64,000 bases of DNA from NCBI GenBank assembly GCA_945621435.1, contig CALZBR010000003.1, positions 1 through 64,000 of the forward strand, read 5' to 3'. The position numbers were made by a program, and so were the translations under genes. Under the pieces are notes generated by a model. It did no database searches and had not been told where the DNA came from. It was given only the letters and a program-made list of their open reading frames with translations. Each line of letters begins with the position of its first letter. Within the stretch, counting starts at the first letter, position 1. This document shows, in pieces, positions 32,516 through 41,447 of the stretch. The DNA comes from an uncultured Lachnospiraceae bacterium. Lineage in GTDB: Bacteria; Bacillota; Clostridia; Lachnospirales; Lachnospiraceae.

Positions 32516-33661
32516 TTAATATGTTCCCGGAACATCAAATTCTGTCCAATTTACAGACAATGCTCTGGCAATGGTTTCCTCCATCTTGGCAATTCTGCTT
32601 CCTTCCGCTCCTTCGCAGGTAAGCATATACAGAATCTCAGAAATACCATAATAGATATCATGTGCCGTACAAGGATCCTCTCCCTGCTGTGCTTTAAACA
32701 ACTCCACCGCCTCTGCCTGATACTTCTTTGGAATTTTCAGCTTGTCCATTACGCCTCTCATACAGTTTACGGGATTCATAATATCAATCTTCAAAAGCTT
32801 GATAAGATTACCCGTTGCCAGCTGGTATTTACCATAAAGCTGCTTTAACTGCTGATCAAATTCGGCAATGTTATTGCCATTCCTGTGCTCCAGTCGTAAC
32901 GGCTCTCCCAGATTAATGGTTGTATTCTCCCTGCCGAATACCAGCATAGGGAAAATATTTGCTCCACCTGCCCCGGTATCAGAAGTTGTAATTCTAACCA
33001 TCGGTTTCATTTCATCAATACTCTTTCCATGCAGACGAAGCTCTTCCTTATAAGCCTCAAGCAGTTCATTCTCTCCGGATAATTCCCACAAAGCAGAAAC
33101 CATATCATGCTCATAGAAACCACCAAGATACTGGCAGCCTTTGAAATTACCGGTAAGATAATCCACAGAATGCAGGAAAATCTCCTCTACATCCAATATG
33201 GAATAGTCATTGCAGTCACCGCTTAATACAGCAGAAACCTTACCTTCTGAGAACCTTATCAGAGCCTCACCATTGGCAACCTTCAGTAAATCGTTCAGGA
33301 TGCGGGTATACACATTTTTTTCTACCCTGCGTAAACCGTTACCCTGAATACCTGCACGATCCAGAATACTCTTAATCGCACAGCCTCTTACCGGGTAATA
33401 CTCATTTTTGTCCTTGAGCAATAATCCGGTATTAACAATGGTATCTGTAATGATGTCTTCATCCAGCCCATCGCTAATATACTTCTCCTTCATTTCCTCT
33501 GCCATCTGACTTCCCTCCGTTATCGCCACTAATCGCAGGTTCTTTGCCTTTCTCCTTTTCCAAAACGAATTTTCTCCAATCCGTTTCAGGCAGGCAAGAA
33601 AATCATCCTGCTCCCGGAAGATGCCACGATAGCCGTCTTCGAATACTCTTGTTTCATTCAT
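32516..33661 (-). CDS. DUF932-like plasmid/phage-type protein
   Basis: A 381-residue soluble protein. The ATG at 33661 has AGGTGG about 8 nt upstream. The layout (YPVRGCAIKSILDRAGI, FSEGKVSAVLSGDCNDYSI, then VRITTSDTGAGGANIFP) resembles DUF932 family proteins carried by plasmids and ICEs, whose role is unknown. First gene of the operon that continues to the primase at 24251, and it follows a long structured leader. Downstream start codon region is 20 nt from the next gene. Confidence 0.5.
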   Translation of the reverse strand: MNETRVFEDGYRGIFREQDDFLACLKRIGENSFWKRRKAKNLRLVAITEGSQMAEEMKEKYISDGLDEDIITDTIVNTGLLLKDKNEYYPVRGCAIKSILDRAGIQGNGLRRVEKNVYTRILNDLLKVANGEALIRFSEGKVSAVLSGDCNDYSILDVEEIFLHSVDYLTGNFKGCQYLGGFYEHDMVSALWELSGENELLEAYKEELRLHGKSIDEMKPMVRITTSDTGAGGANIFPMLVFGRENTTINLGEPLRLEHRNGNNIAEFDQQLKQLYGKYQLATGNLIKLLKIDIMNPVNCMRGVMDKLKIPKKYQAEAVELFKAQQGEDPCTAHDIYYGISEILYMLTCEGAEGSRIAKMEETIARALSVNWTEFDVPGTY

Positions 33662-33679
33662 TCTTTGTTCCACCTTTCT

Positions 33680-34103
33680 TTCTCTCCAATTTGGAGGTTA
33701 TTTTATCCAGCCGCTTATGCGGGTAAGCCCTCTGGGCAATTCTGGCACACTCTCGCAGCAAGCTGCTTGCTGATGCGGCAGTCGCCAAATGCGAATGCAA
33801 GCATCTCACTTGGCTCGTTGCTACGCACAAAAAAAGGAATGGCTCAATTAAGTTCCATTCCATACTGCGTGTGGTATCCCACAAAATAACTTTTTTGCTA
33901 TTCAATTTTCCAAATAACAAAAAAATGCCAAAAGACTGCCACTTCTAAAATTAGTGGTATCCTTTGACATCAATACAATCATAAACAGCGTATGCCTGGT
34001 TATTACATAACCAACACCTGCCGGTTCCATAGGTTCACAGGATATATCGAGTACATCCTGCTACTTCCCGTTCCCTATACAGGTAAGCACAAAAATCAAT
34101 TAC
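33680..34103 (-). ncRNA. long structured 5' leader of the DNA-processing operon
   Basis: The predicted transcript starts near 34103 and reaches the first gene at 33661, so about 430 nt are untranslated. On the minus strand it contains a GGTTAT/ATAACC hairpin (near 34006), the terminator-like hairpin at 33917-33970, a CAGCAAG/CTTGCTG hairpin near 33755-33775 and a CCGC/GCGG hairpin near 33712-33723. The GC-rich stretch 33700-33830 stands out from its AT-rich surroundings. One ORF (33654-33920) spans part of it but looks non-protein-like. A cis-acting RNA or attenuator is likely; no known class recognised. Confidence 0.5.
33917..33970 (-). terminator. terminator-like hairpin inside the leader
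   Basis: On the minus strand an imperfect stem pairs GTCAAAGGATACCACT with AGTGGCAGTCTTTTGGC and is followed by seven U. It sits about 130 nt into the predicted leader, so it may act as an attenuator controlling readthrough to the downstream operon. Confidence 0.6.
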
Positions 34104-34109
34104 GGGTTC

Positions 34110-34139
34110 ATATTAACACAACATTTTGTATTCTGTCAA
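34110..34139 (-). promoter_or_regulatory. promoter of the DNA-processing operon
   Basis: On the minus strand TTGACA (34139-34134), 18-bp spacer, TAATAT (34115-34110). This perfect -35 is the best candidate for the operon from 33661 to 24251. Confidence 0.6.
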
Positions 34140-34444
34140 CTTCTATGTACTATATGTTCTGCTTCACTACAAAAAATATTTTATATTTTTTCAAGTAATT
34201 TTATATTTCCGGGTATTTATTCTTTAGATTGAGTTTTTAAATGGATGCTCAACTACTTATTGTTCCTTGATAACTGCATAACCTACACCATTATGTATAT
34301 GGGTTATGACGAGTGGTTCACTGCCAAAAGTATGCCACCCGTTATATTGAATTGTGCATAGCACAGCCAGTCAACATGGCCAAAGAGGGCATAGGAAACG
34401 GTAATGGAAGGTATGTGTAAAATTTATTTTTAGAGGATTATAAA
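34140..34444. other. divergent intergenic region between the leader and xis
   Basis: No protein gene is seen. It carries an AT-rich half (34140-34230) and several small inverted repeats: CATAACC...GGGTTATG near 34281-34310, and TGTGC/GCACA near 34358-34370. These may be part of the xis leader, an origin or integrase/excisionase binding sites; none can be assigned. Confidence 0.35.
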
Positions 34445-34639
34445 ATGAAAAATAAAAACAATATATTTTTAGATTACCCAGATGTAGTCACAGTAGAACA
34501 GCTTTCTACCATGCTCGGTATAAGTACAAAAACGGCTTATAAGCTTGTTAAAGAGAAAAAAATCAAGTCCATTTCCATTGGACGTACCTATAAAATACCC
34601 AAGATTTTTGTCTTGGATTATTTAGAAATACCGCACTAA
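34445..34639 (+). CDS. xis: excisionase-type small DNA-binding protein
   Basis: A 64-residue MerR/Xis-like winged-helix protein: VTVEQLSTMLGISTKTAYKL followed by KEKKIKSISIGRTYKIPKI, the standard helix-turn-helix and wing of helix_turn_helix_17 excisionases. It lies just upstream of the integrase in the same direction, the usual arrangement in Tn916-type elements. RBS AGAGG precedes the ATG. It should bias the integrase towards excision. Confidence 0.82.
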   Translation: MKNKNNIFLDYPDVVTVEQLSTMLGISTKTAYKLVKEKKIKSISIGRTYKIPKIFVLDYLEIPH

Positions 34640-34643
34640 TCCC

Positions 34644-34671
34644 TTTAAAACTGGGAAATTTATGATATAAT
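34644..34671 (+). promoter_or_regulatory. integrase promoter
   Basis: TTTAAA (34644-34649), 16-bp spacer and TATAAT (34666-34671) with TG one base upstream, about 50 nt before the integrase ATG. It would let int be expressed without xis. Confidence 0.5.
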
Positions 34672-34720
34672 TAGTCATGTCATGGCAGATGAAAGCTGAT
34701 TACCAAAGGAGGAATATTTT

Positions 34721-36127
34721 ATGGTAGCAGGTCATCTGCGCGTACAAAACGGCGTATATCAAATGATACTCAGTTATAAGGATTTTAATGGTAAGAGAAA
34801 AACTAAATCAATCTCTACCGGTCTGAAAGAAAGAGGTAACGCAAGAAAAGCCGAGCGTATGCTTCAGACAGCAAGACAAGAATTTTCCGCACCAGATATG
34901 GCAGCTGAGTATGGAAAGGATGTGAATGCAAGCGAATTAGAAAATACTGACGATTTAACCGAACTACCCTTTACAGAAACACCAAATGAAGGCATAAAGG
35001 GTTTTTTAGAACCTACACTGATTCAGAATACGAATGATGCTACAATCAATCCGCACAGTCTGTCAGCAGGAGATGCTACTGTTATGCCAATCTTAGATTC
35101 TTCACTTTTGTTAAAACCAAAGGAAGAAATCCTTTTCTGTGATTATATGCTTTACTGGTTGCAGTCTTCACGCAAGACTATAGAGGCAGATACATATTCC
35201 GGATACCATTATGCTATCCAGAACCGTATTTATCCTTATTTTGCAGATAAAGGTCATTCATTGGCTGATATTGAGGAACAGCCTTTTCTTATTCAGGCAT
35301 ATTATGACTATGAAATGGAAGTCCACGGCGTTTCAGCAAATACTGTTACACACAGGCATGCCAACATCCGTAAAGCACTGCAAGACGCCTTTAAAGTAGG
35401 ATTAATAAATTCTAATCCGGCTGACCGAATTACTAAACCTAAAGTAGATACTTTTGAAACTACTGTTTACAATGAAAATGAATTATCCACTCTTTTTGAA
35501 GTATTTAAAGGCGATCCGTTGGAATTGGCGGTCATTTTGGGAAGTTTCTATGGACTAAGACGAAGTGAAATCGTTGGCTTGAAATGGAACTGCATTGATT
35601 TTGAGCGTAAGACTATTACAATCAGACATGTTGTAACACAGGCAACGATTGACGGCAAGTATCAGTTAGTACAGAAAAATCGCACGAAAACGAAATCCAG
35701 TACAAGATCATTACCTCTGGTTCCCCAATTTGAAGCCATGTTGCTTCAAATGCGTGCAACACAAGAACAGAACAAGCTTATTTTGGGTGATTCATATTGT
35801 AGGGAATTTAGCGATTATATCTATGTCGATCCCTTGGGCTATCTGATTAAGCCAGGATATGTGACACAGCATTTTCGATTGGTATGTGATAAAAATGGAT
35901 TAAAGCAAATCCGTTTCCATGATTTGAGGCACAGCTGCGCAACACTACTTTATGAAAATGGTGTAGACATGAAAGCAATTCAAGAGTGGTTGGGACACAG
36001 TAATATTTCTACTACGCTTAACCTTTATACCCACCTTGACTACAAAAACAAGGTTAATTCAGCAAATGCCATTATTGGTATCTTGCCTGGTGCAAAAGAA
36101 AAAGAACTCGTCATAGGCACAAACTAA
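34721..36127 (+). CDS. int: tyrosine site-specific integrase
   Basis: A 468-residue tyrosine recombinase. The N-terminal domain is an AP2/arm-binding type (VYQMILSYKDFNGKRKTKSI). A poorly conserved acidic linker of about 80 residues (55-135) lies before the SAM-like core-binding domain (FCDYMLYWLQSS). The catalytic domain has Arg280 in GSFYGLRRSEIVG, then HDLRH and LGHSNISTTLNLYTHLD giving the H-x-x-R, H and Tyr. It ends 27 bp from the tRNA-Leu, placing it at the element's right end. RBS AAAGGAGG is strong. It should carry out both integration and excision with the xis product. Confidence 0.95.
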   Translation: MVAGHLRVQNGVYQMILSYKDFNGKRKTKSISTGLKERGNARKAERMLQTARQEFSAPDMAAEYGKDVNASELENTDDLTELPFTETPNEGIKGFLEPTLIQNTNDATINPHSLSAGDATVMPILDSSLLLKPKEEILFCDYMLYWLQSSRKTIEADTYSGYHYAIQNRIYPYFADKGHSLADIEEQPFLIQAYYDYEMEVHGVSANTVTHRHANIRKALQDAFKVGLINSNPADRITKPKVDTFETTVYNENELSTLFEVFKGDPLELAVILGSFYGLRRSEIVGLKWNCIDFERKTITIRHVVTQATIDGKYQLVQKNRTKTKSSTRSLPLVPQFEAMLLQMRATQEQNKLILGDSYCREFSDYIYVDPLGYLIKPGYVTQHFRLVCDKNGLKQIRFHDLRHSCATLLYENGVDMKAIQEWLGHSNISTTLNLYTHLDYKNKVNSANAIIGILPGAKEKELVIGTN

Positions 36128-36153
36128 TCGTCGAGTTCCCTTTCAACACATAA

Positions 36154-36237
36154 TGCTGGTGGCCGGACTTGAACCGGCACGGGATTGCTCCCGAAGGATT
36201 TTAAGTCCTTTGCGTCTGCCTATTCCGCCACACCAGC
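36154..36237 (-). tRNA. tRNA-Leu (anticodon UAA), complete
   Basis: An 84-nt cloverleaf on the minus strand: acceptor GCTGGTG/CACCAGC with discriminator A, D-arm GGCGGAATAGGCAGACGC, anticodon arm AAGGA-CTTAAAA-TCCTT (anticodon TAA), a long variable arm (CGGGAG...) and a normal T-arm (GCCGG-TTCAAGT-CCGGC). No CCA is encoded. The acceptor sequence differs from the broken tRNA-Leu 150 bp away, so it may belong to the element and replace the interrupted host gene. Confidence 0.93.
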
Positions 36238-36271
36238 TTGGTGTGTGTATGACATCAACTCGAAGCTCTAT

Positions 36272-36286
36272 TCCAAAACTTTTGGA
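36272..36286. repeat. 15-bp palindrome between the two tRNA-Leu sequences
   Basis: TCCAAAA-C-TTTTGGA is a perfect 7-bp inverted repeat around one base, about 100 bp inside the presumed right element boundary. It could be an arm site for integrase or excisionase, or chance. Confidence 0.4.
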
Positions 36287-36385
36287 GGGATGCTACGAGG
36301 GATGTATCTGAAAAACTAAATATTGATTCTGCTGAAACCCAGTAAAATCAATGGTTTCGCCGGATGTGGTAAATCTCACGCATGA

Positions 36386-36426
36386 GATTTTAAGTCCCTT
36401 GCGTCTGCCTATTCCGCCATACCCGC
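36386..36426 (-). pseudogene. 5' half of a tRNA-Leu, broken in the anticodon loop (presumed attachment site)
   Basis: On the minus strand the sequence starts as a tRNA-Leu(UAA): GCGGGTA acceptor, D-arm identical to the neighbouring complete tRNA, and anticodon stem GGGA-CTTAAAA-TC. It then departs: TCTCATGCGTGAGA replaces the rest, with no matching stem, T-arm or 3' acceptor. About 34 bp match the intact tRNA-Leu (21 identical, one mismatch, 12 identical). The break at GACTTAAAATC suggests the integrase cuts in the anticodon loop. The 3' half should be at the far end of the element. Confidence 0.72.
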
Positions 36427-36490
36427 AATCTGCACACACGGTGGCTTCTTCCCGGGAACATGCCCTGCTGAGCCACTCCGCCTGCGTCAA

Positions 36491-36572
36491 TGGATGGAGG
36501 TGGATTCGAACCACCGAAGCAATTTGCAGCAGATTTACAGTCTGTCCCCTTTGGCCACTCGGGAATCCATCC
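36491..36572 (-). tRNA. tRNA-Tyr (anticodon GUA)
   Basis: An 82-nt minus-strand tRNA with acceptor GGATGGA/TCCATCC, anticodon arm CAGA-CTGTAAA-TCTG (anticodon GTA) and a T-arm with GGTTCGAATCC. The long variable arm fits class II tRNA-Tyr of bacteria. It lies upstream of the interrupted tRNA-Leu in the same direction, probably one transcript. Confidence 0.95.
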
Positions 36573-36677
36573 ATGTCTTAGATTTCGCTCTGACAATGTG
36601 GAATTATAACACAGATTACAGCACATTGCAAGCCCCATTCAGCTATCTGTTCATATTGTTGTTGATAATTGTTGTTG

Positions 36678-38789
36678 CTATTGTTCATAATACTTTAAAA
36701 TCACAGCACAGGTCTTCGGCAGAGTCACCTGAATCCTTCCGCCTACCACTTCAAACTGCTGCCCTTCACTGTATCCGTTCTCATCCGTCCAAAGAAGTGC
36801 TCGCATCAATCCGTGCTTGGGCGTACCCAGATCCCATACGAACACCTGGCGTTCCATCTGATAATCGTTGTTATTAACAAGGATCAGGCACTGACCCTCC
36901 TTCGTGAAGCGTCCGTATGCCAGGAAGTTATAATCACTGTCAATTTTTTTAATGGAGCCCTTGCGAAGCTCAACATGCTCCTTGCGGAGTCTTATCAGCT
37001 TCTTATGGAACTCTATCAGCTCCCAATCCTCCTGTCCCCAGGGATAGGTTCTTCTGCTGTCCGGATCCGTGAATCCGCACAATCCGGCTTCGTCACCATA
37101 ATAAATCGTGGGAGCACCCACCCAGGTCATCTGCATCACAACAGCTTCCCTGAACACTGCTTTGTTGACTCCTCTTTCCGCAGCCTCAGGTCCCTTCGTG
37201 GCTGTTCGTCCCACTACATGATTGGTACGGGTCAGGAATCGGGAATGATCGTGGTTAGAAAGCTCATTCATGGCAACCTGCCAGCTGGGCATGGTAAAGC
37301 TGGTGCAATGATGTATCATGGCTCCCCAGAAGCTTTCTGCATTTCCGCGCATATCCTCACGAAAGTCATCGCTGTGCTTCTCCATACCGGTGAGGAACCA
37401 GGTCACAGGCTCCATAAAAGCATCATAGTTCATGACAGAATCCCATTCATTGCCCTGCAGCCATTCTCTGGTGTTACCGTAATGCTCCGCCAGAATGATG
37501 GCATCCGGGTTCGCCTCCTTTACAGCTTTTCTGAACTCCTGCCAGAAATAGTGGTTGAATTCCTGGCTGTGACCCAGATCCGCTGCCACGTCGAGACGCC
37601 AGCCGTCGGCATTGTAGGGCGGAGATACCCACTTTTTGCCGATTTCCAATATATATTTCTGAAGCTCTTCACAATTCTCATAGTTCAGCTTAGGCAGAGT
37701 ATCATGTCCCCACCAGCCGTCATAGGTCGGATTGTAAGGCCATCTGTTCTGATCAAAGAACTGGAAGTACTGTCTGTAAGGGCTGTCACCGCTGACGTAG
37801 GCACCCTTCTCATAGCCCTCTGCATTTTCATAGATACGCTCTCTGTCCATCCACTTATTAAAAGACCCGCAGTGGTTAAACACACCATCCATAATGACGC
37901 GGATACCTCTCTTGTGGGCTTCCTCCACCACATGGGCAAATAGTTGGTTGCTGGCCTCAAGGTTCGCACGGTTTGTCACTCTGTTAATGTACTTTGTGGC
38001 ATAACGATTCTCCTTCTGTCCCTCAGGCAGAAGCTCGCCCTTATCCTCCACAATTTTGCCGAAATGCGGGTCGATATTATCATAATCCTGAATATCATAT
38101 TTGTGATTGGAAGGGGAGACAAACAGGGGATTGAAGTAAATGGCATCTATTCCAAGCTCCTGAAGGTAGTCCATCTTGTCCAGGACGCCCTGCAGGTCAC
38201 CGCCGTAAAACTCTCTCACATCCATACTTGCGGGGTAACGGTTCCAGTCCTCCACCTTGTGAACCGGTTCATTGATATAACAGTATTCATTGGTCTCCAC
38301 ATCGTTGGAGGTATCCCCGTTGCAGAAGCGGTCCACGTAAATCTGATACATCACGGCACCCTTGGCCCAGACCGGGGTCTTGAAGCCGGGCACAACAACG
38401 AAATTATAATATTCCACAGGCTCATGAACCAGACCTCTTCTATCATAAAAGCATCTCAGTCTGCCGGACTGCACCTCAAAATAATAGCTGCATTTCTCAC
38501 TGTCCAGCTGAATCTCCACCTCGTAATAATCAAAGTGCTTTTCAGACTCTGCCTTGGACATCAGATACTTTTGGTCCTTCCATACCAGAAAGATATAGTC
38601 CACATTGTTTTTGGCAGTGCGAAAACGAATCTTCAGCCTGTCTCCAACCTCCGGCTCTGCCGGTGTCAGGTAATTCTCTGAAGTATCGGTAAACAATGCA
38701 CGCCTGTTAAATACAGGTCGCATTGTTGCAATATACTGTTCACAGTTTTCCAAACGCCTCATTCGATTTATATCCAATATATCTTTCAT
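36678..38789 (-). CDS. GH13 alpha-glycosidase (neopullulanase/cyclomaltodextrinase-like)
   Basis: A 703-residue enzyme from the ATG at 38789 (GTGGGG upstream; the ATG at 38816 overlaps the promoter). An N-terminal starch-binding/CBM34-like domain (residues 1-130) precedes the barrel: YQIYVDRFCNGD, DAIYFNPLFVSPSNHKYD, VIMDGVFNHCGSF, DGWRLDVAADLG (nucleophile Asp), IILAEHYGN (acid/base Glu) and NELSNHDHSRF. All GH13 catalytic residues are present. There is no signal peptide, so it acts inside the cell on imported maltodextrins. A promoter is seen at 38819-38847. Confidence 0.9.
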   Translation of the reverse strand: MKDILDINRMRRLENCEQYIATMRPVFNRRALFTDTSENYLTPAEPEVGDRLKIRFRTAKNNVDYIFLVWKDQKYLMSKAESEKHFDYYEVEIQLDSEKCSYYFEVQSGRLRCFYDRRGLVHEPVEYYNFVVVPGFKTPVWAKGAVMYQIYVDRFCNGDTSNDVETNEYCYINEPVHKVEDWNRYPASMDVREFYGGDLQGVLDKMDYLQELGIDAIYFNPLFVSPSNHKYDIQDYDNIDPHFGKIVEDKGELLPEGQKENRYATKYINRVTNRANLEASNQLFAHVVEEAHKRGIRVIMDGVFNHCGSFNKWMDRERIYENAEGYEKGAYVSGDSPYRQYFQFFDQNRWPYNPTYDGWWGHDTLPKLNYENCEELQKYILEIGKKWVSPPYNADGWRLDVAADLGHSQEFNHYFWQEFRKAVKEANPDAIILAEHYGNTREWLQGNEWDSVMNYDAFMEPVTWFLTGMEKHSDDFREDMRGNAESFWGAMIHHCTSFTMPSWQVAMNELSNHDHSRFLTRTNHVVGRTATKGPEAAERGVNKAVFREAVVMQMTWVGAPTIYYGDEAGLCGFTDPDSRRTYPWGQEDWELIEFHKKLIRLRKEHVELRKGSIKKIDSDYNFLAYGRFTKEGQCLILVNNNDYQMERQVFVWDLGTPKHGLMRALLWTDENGYSEGQQFEVVGGRIQVTLPKTCAVILKYYEQ

Positions 38790-38818
38790 AGAAAAATCCC
38801 CACTCTCATGATACATCC

Positions 38819-38847
38819 ATTTTACTTAATCCTACGAGGTTATTCAA
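38819..38847 (-). promoter_or_regulatory. promoter of the GH13 glycosidase
   Basis: On the minus strand TTGAAT (38847-38842), 17-bp spacer and TAAAAT (38824-38819), about 30 nt from the start codon at 38789. It lies just downstream of the ftsH-side terminator. Confidence 0.5.
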
Positions 38848-38869
38848 TACTTATTCAAAAAAAGACAGT

Positions 38870-38902
38870 AAAAAGGACAGCCATGGGGTGACTGTCCTTT
38901 TT
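38870..38902. terminator. bidirectional intrinsic terminator
   Basis: A strong 11-bp stem (AAAAAGGACAG/CTGTCCTTTTT) with loop CCATGGGGTGA. It has U-tracts in both directions and ends the hpt-ftsH transcript about 190 nt after ftsH. The rest of 38903-39092 is AT-rich with no clear feature. Confidence 0.85.
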
Positions 38903-39092
38903 AGAGAAGGTATTTCTTATGGGGTATAGCAAAAACTATATATAATGTATTGGGGGGTACGCATATTATAATAGCATTGTGATTGAATTTTGCCTATTCC
39001 CATTTTTCATAAAATATACAAACATATCTCAAATTAATTGTGCAATTTTAATAATACATCGCTTCTATCGGGAAAAGCTGTTTCAAAGGCAC

Positions 39093-40907
39093 TCATGCAA
39101 ACAAAGCCTCAAATTCTTCCCTTCCGATCTTTTCCTTCTCGAGCAAAAGCTGGGCGCAGCTGTGCAGGATTCTCTCATGCTCTCTGATCAGTTGCTTTGC
39201 TTTATCATAGCAGTCATCAATGATGGACTTCACCTCACGGTCGATTTCGCCCGCAACGGCTTCGCTGTGAGACTTGGTATGCGCCAGGTCACGACCGATA
39301 AACACCTCATCGTCATCGTCATCATAGCAGATAACACCTATGTTTTCCGACATACCGAAGCGTGTTACCATGGTTCTCGCCATCTTGGTGGCTTTCTTGA
39401 TGTCGCTGGAAGCACCGGTGGTAATGTCTCCAAAGATCAGCTCTTCCGCAATTCTGCCGCCCAGTGACACCATAATATCCTGCAGCATCTGACCTTTTGT
39501 CATAAACATCTCGTCCTTTTCCGGCAGTGGCATGGTATAGCCCGCTGCACCCTGTCCGGTGGGAATAATGGATATGGTGTGAACAGGTCCCACATCCGGC
39601 AGTACCTGGAACAGTATTGCATGACCGGCCTCGTGATAAGCCGTTATCCGCTTCTCCTTGTCGGAAATCACACGGCTCTTCTTCTCCGCACCGATTCCCA
39701 CCTTCACAAAGGCTTTGTTGATATCACTCTGGCAGATATACGGTTTGTCGTTCTTCGCTGCATTGATAGCAGCCTCGTTCATCAGATTCTCCAGGTCGGC
39801 TCCCGTAAATCCGGCTGTGGTCTGGGCAACCTGCTTCAGGTCCACATCATCGGAGAGGGGCTTATTCTTCACATGTACCTTCAGGATCTCTTCTCTGCCA
39901 CCCACATCCGGTGTTCCCACGGTAATCTTTCTGTCAAAGCGTCCCGGTCGCAGGATTGCGGGATCCAGGATATCCACACGGTTTGTCGCTGCCATCACAA
40001 TGATTCCCTCATTGGCACTGAAGCCATCCATCTCCACCAACAGCTGATTCAGAGTCTGCTCTCTCTCGTCATGTCCGCCGCCCATACCGGTACCGCGGCG
40101 TCTTGCAACGGCGTCAATCTCGTCAATAAACACGATACAGGGCGCATTTTTCTTGGCTTCCTCAAACAGATCACGCACTCTGGAAGCACCTACGCCTACA
40201 TACATTTCCACAAAATCAGAACCGGATATGCTGAAGAATGCCACCTTTGCTTCACCGGCCACCGCCTTTGCCAGCAGGGTCTTACCGGTACCCGGGCGAC
40301 CCTCCAGCAACACACCTTTGGGGATTCTGGCACCCATATTGTTGTATTTTGAAGGCTGTTTCAGAAAATCAACGATCTCCTCCAGGTCTTCCTTCTCTTC
40401 CCGAAGTCCCGCCACCTTATCAAAGGTAATCTCACCATCCGTTATCATTTTGGCACGGTTCCTGCCAAAATTCGCCATCTTGGAGTTGCCCGCACTCATC
40501 GCCGCATTCTGGGCTGTAATCATCATAAAGAGGAAAATGCCCACCACAATGATAATCAGCATGGGTACAAGAGTGGTCAGGAACCAGCTCTGTCGCTTCA
40601 CGTCGTGTACGACAGGATCAAAGTCATAGGACCGGATGGTTGCCTCCATCTCAGCGATATCGGTAACATACAATATCTTTTCCGCTCCCGTCTTGAGCCG
40701 GACATACACGGTACCGGTGGGAGTCTCGCTGTTCAGCTGAATCTCCACATCGGAGATATTTCCCGCCTCCATGTCCGCTATAAATTTCTCCTTGGTATAA
40801 TTCTTTCTCTGACTGTCATTATTGGCAAATCGGTAATAAAACACCATTCCCAACATCAACAAAATAAACACCACTACAAAATTAATTCTTCTGCCTTCCT
40901 GCTTCAA
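39093..40907 (-). CDS. ftsH: ATP-dependent zinc metalloprotease FtsH
   Basis: A 604-residue membrane AAA+ protease. Two N-terminal TM segments ([15 protein letters not shown] and [17 protein letters not shown]) flank a small extracytoplasmic domain. AAA motifs: [14 protein letters not shown] (Walker A), [13 protein letters not shown] (Walker B), second region of homology [20 protein letters not shown]. Zinc site [11 protein letters not shown], third ligand in the SDIKKAT region. It appears to start at a TTG with AGGAGG 8 nt upstream, 13 nt after hpt. FtsH degrades misfolded membrane proteins and is needed for sporulation in related bacteria. Confidence 0.95.
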   Translation of the reverse strand: MKQEGRRINFVVVFILLMLGMVFYYRFANNDSQRKNYTKEKFIADMEAGNISDVEIQLNSETPTGTVYVRLKTGAEKILYVTDIAEMEATIRSYDFDPVVHDVKRQSWFLTTLVPMLIIIVVGIFLFMMITAQNAAMSAGNSKMANFGRNRAKMITDGEITFDKVAGLREEKEDLEEIVDFLKQPSKYNNMGARIPKGVLLEGRPGTGKTLLAKAVAGEAKVAFFSISGSDFVEMYVGVGASRVRDLFEEAKKNAPCIVFIDEIDAVARRRGTGMGGGHDEREQTLNQLLVEMDGFSANEGIIVMAATNRVDILDPAILRPGRFDRKITVGTPDVGGREEILKVHVKNKPLSDDVDLKQVAQTTAGFTGADLENLMNEAAINAAKNDKPYICQSDINKAFVKVGIGAEKKSRVISDKEKRITAYHEAGHAILFQVLPDVGPVHTISIIPTGQGAAGYTMPLPEKDEMFMTKGQMLQDIMVSLGGRIAEELIFGDITTGASSDIKKATKMARTMVTRFGMSENIGVICYDDDDDEVFIGRDLAHTKSHSEAVAGEIDREVKSIIDDCYDKAKQLIREHERILHSCAQLLLEKEKIGREEFEALFA

Positions 40908-40919
40908 TGTGCAAGCCTC

Positions 40920-41447
40920 CTAATCCTCAAATTCCACTGCCCCGATATATGGCAGATTTCTGTATTTCTGGTCATAGTCCAGTCCATATCCGACCACAAA
41001 GACATCGGGTATCTCAAAGCCTGTATAATCCACCTTGACATCCACAACCCTTCTGTCCGGCTTGTCGAGCAGGGTACACAGCTTCAGTGAAGCGGGACCT
41101 CTGTTCTTTAAAAGCTCCATCAGATAGCTCAAGGTTCTTCCGCTGTCCACAATATCTTCCACTACCAGAACATCTCTGTCCTTCAACGGTTCATCCAGAT
41201 CCTTGACGATCTTTACGATACCGCTTGATCTGGTATCACCGCCATAACTGGAAACAGACATAAAGTCCAGTGTCACCGGAACGGTGATTCTCTTTGCCAG
41301 CTCACACATAAAGAAACTGCCACCCTTCAATACGCAGACCAAATGCACTGTCTTTCCTGCGTACTCCTTACTGATTCTGTCTCCGATTTCCTGAATTTTT
41401 GCATCAACCTCTTCTTCTGTCTTAAGTACCCGGATATGCTCTTTCAT
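40920..41447 (-). CDS. hpt: hypoxanthine phosphoribosyltransferase
   Basis: A 175-residue purine salvage enzyme converting hypoxanthine or guanine plus PRPP to IMP/GMP. The PRPP-binding motif VLVVEDIVDSGRTLSYL is complete and the flexible loop (SSYGGDTRSSG) and VGYGLDYDQKYRNLPYIG C-terminus are typical. It overlaps tilS by 4 nt and precedes ftsH, the conserved tilS-hpt-ftsH order of Firmicutes. Confidence 0.95.
   Translation of the reverse strand: MKEHIRVLKTEEEVDAKIQEIGDRISKEYAGKTVHLVCVLKGGSFFMCELAKRITVPVTLDFMSVSSYGGDTRSSGIVKIVKDLDEPLKDRDVLVVEDIVDSGRTLSYLMELLKNRGPASLKLCTLLDKPDRRVVDVKVDYTGFEIPDVFVVGYGLDYDQKYRNLPYIGAVEFED

Noticed and set aside
33654-33920. 88-residue leftward ORF in the structured leader
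   Set aside because: Its translation is low-complexity and it overlaps the candidate RNA structures and the first gene's RBS; no family match seen.
36427-36490. Additional tRNA remnant between tRNA-Tyr and the broken tRNA-Leu
   Set aside because: A stretch resembles a D-arm (GAGTGGCTCAGC) but no acceptor, anticodon or T-arm can be built.
36293-36638. Short ORFs over the tRNA genes
   Set aside because: They are translations of tRNA sequence and flanks, not proteins.
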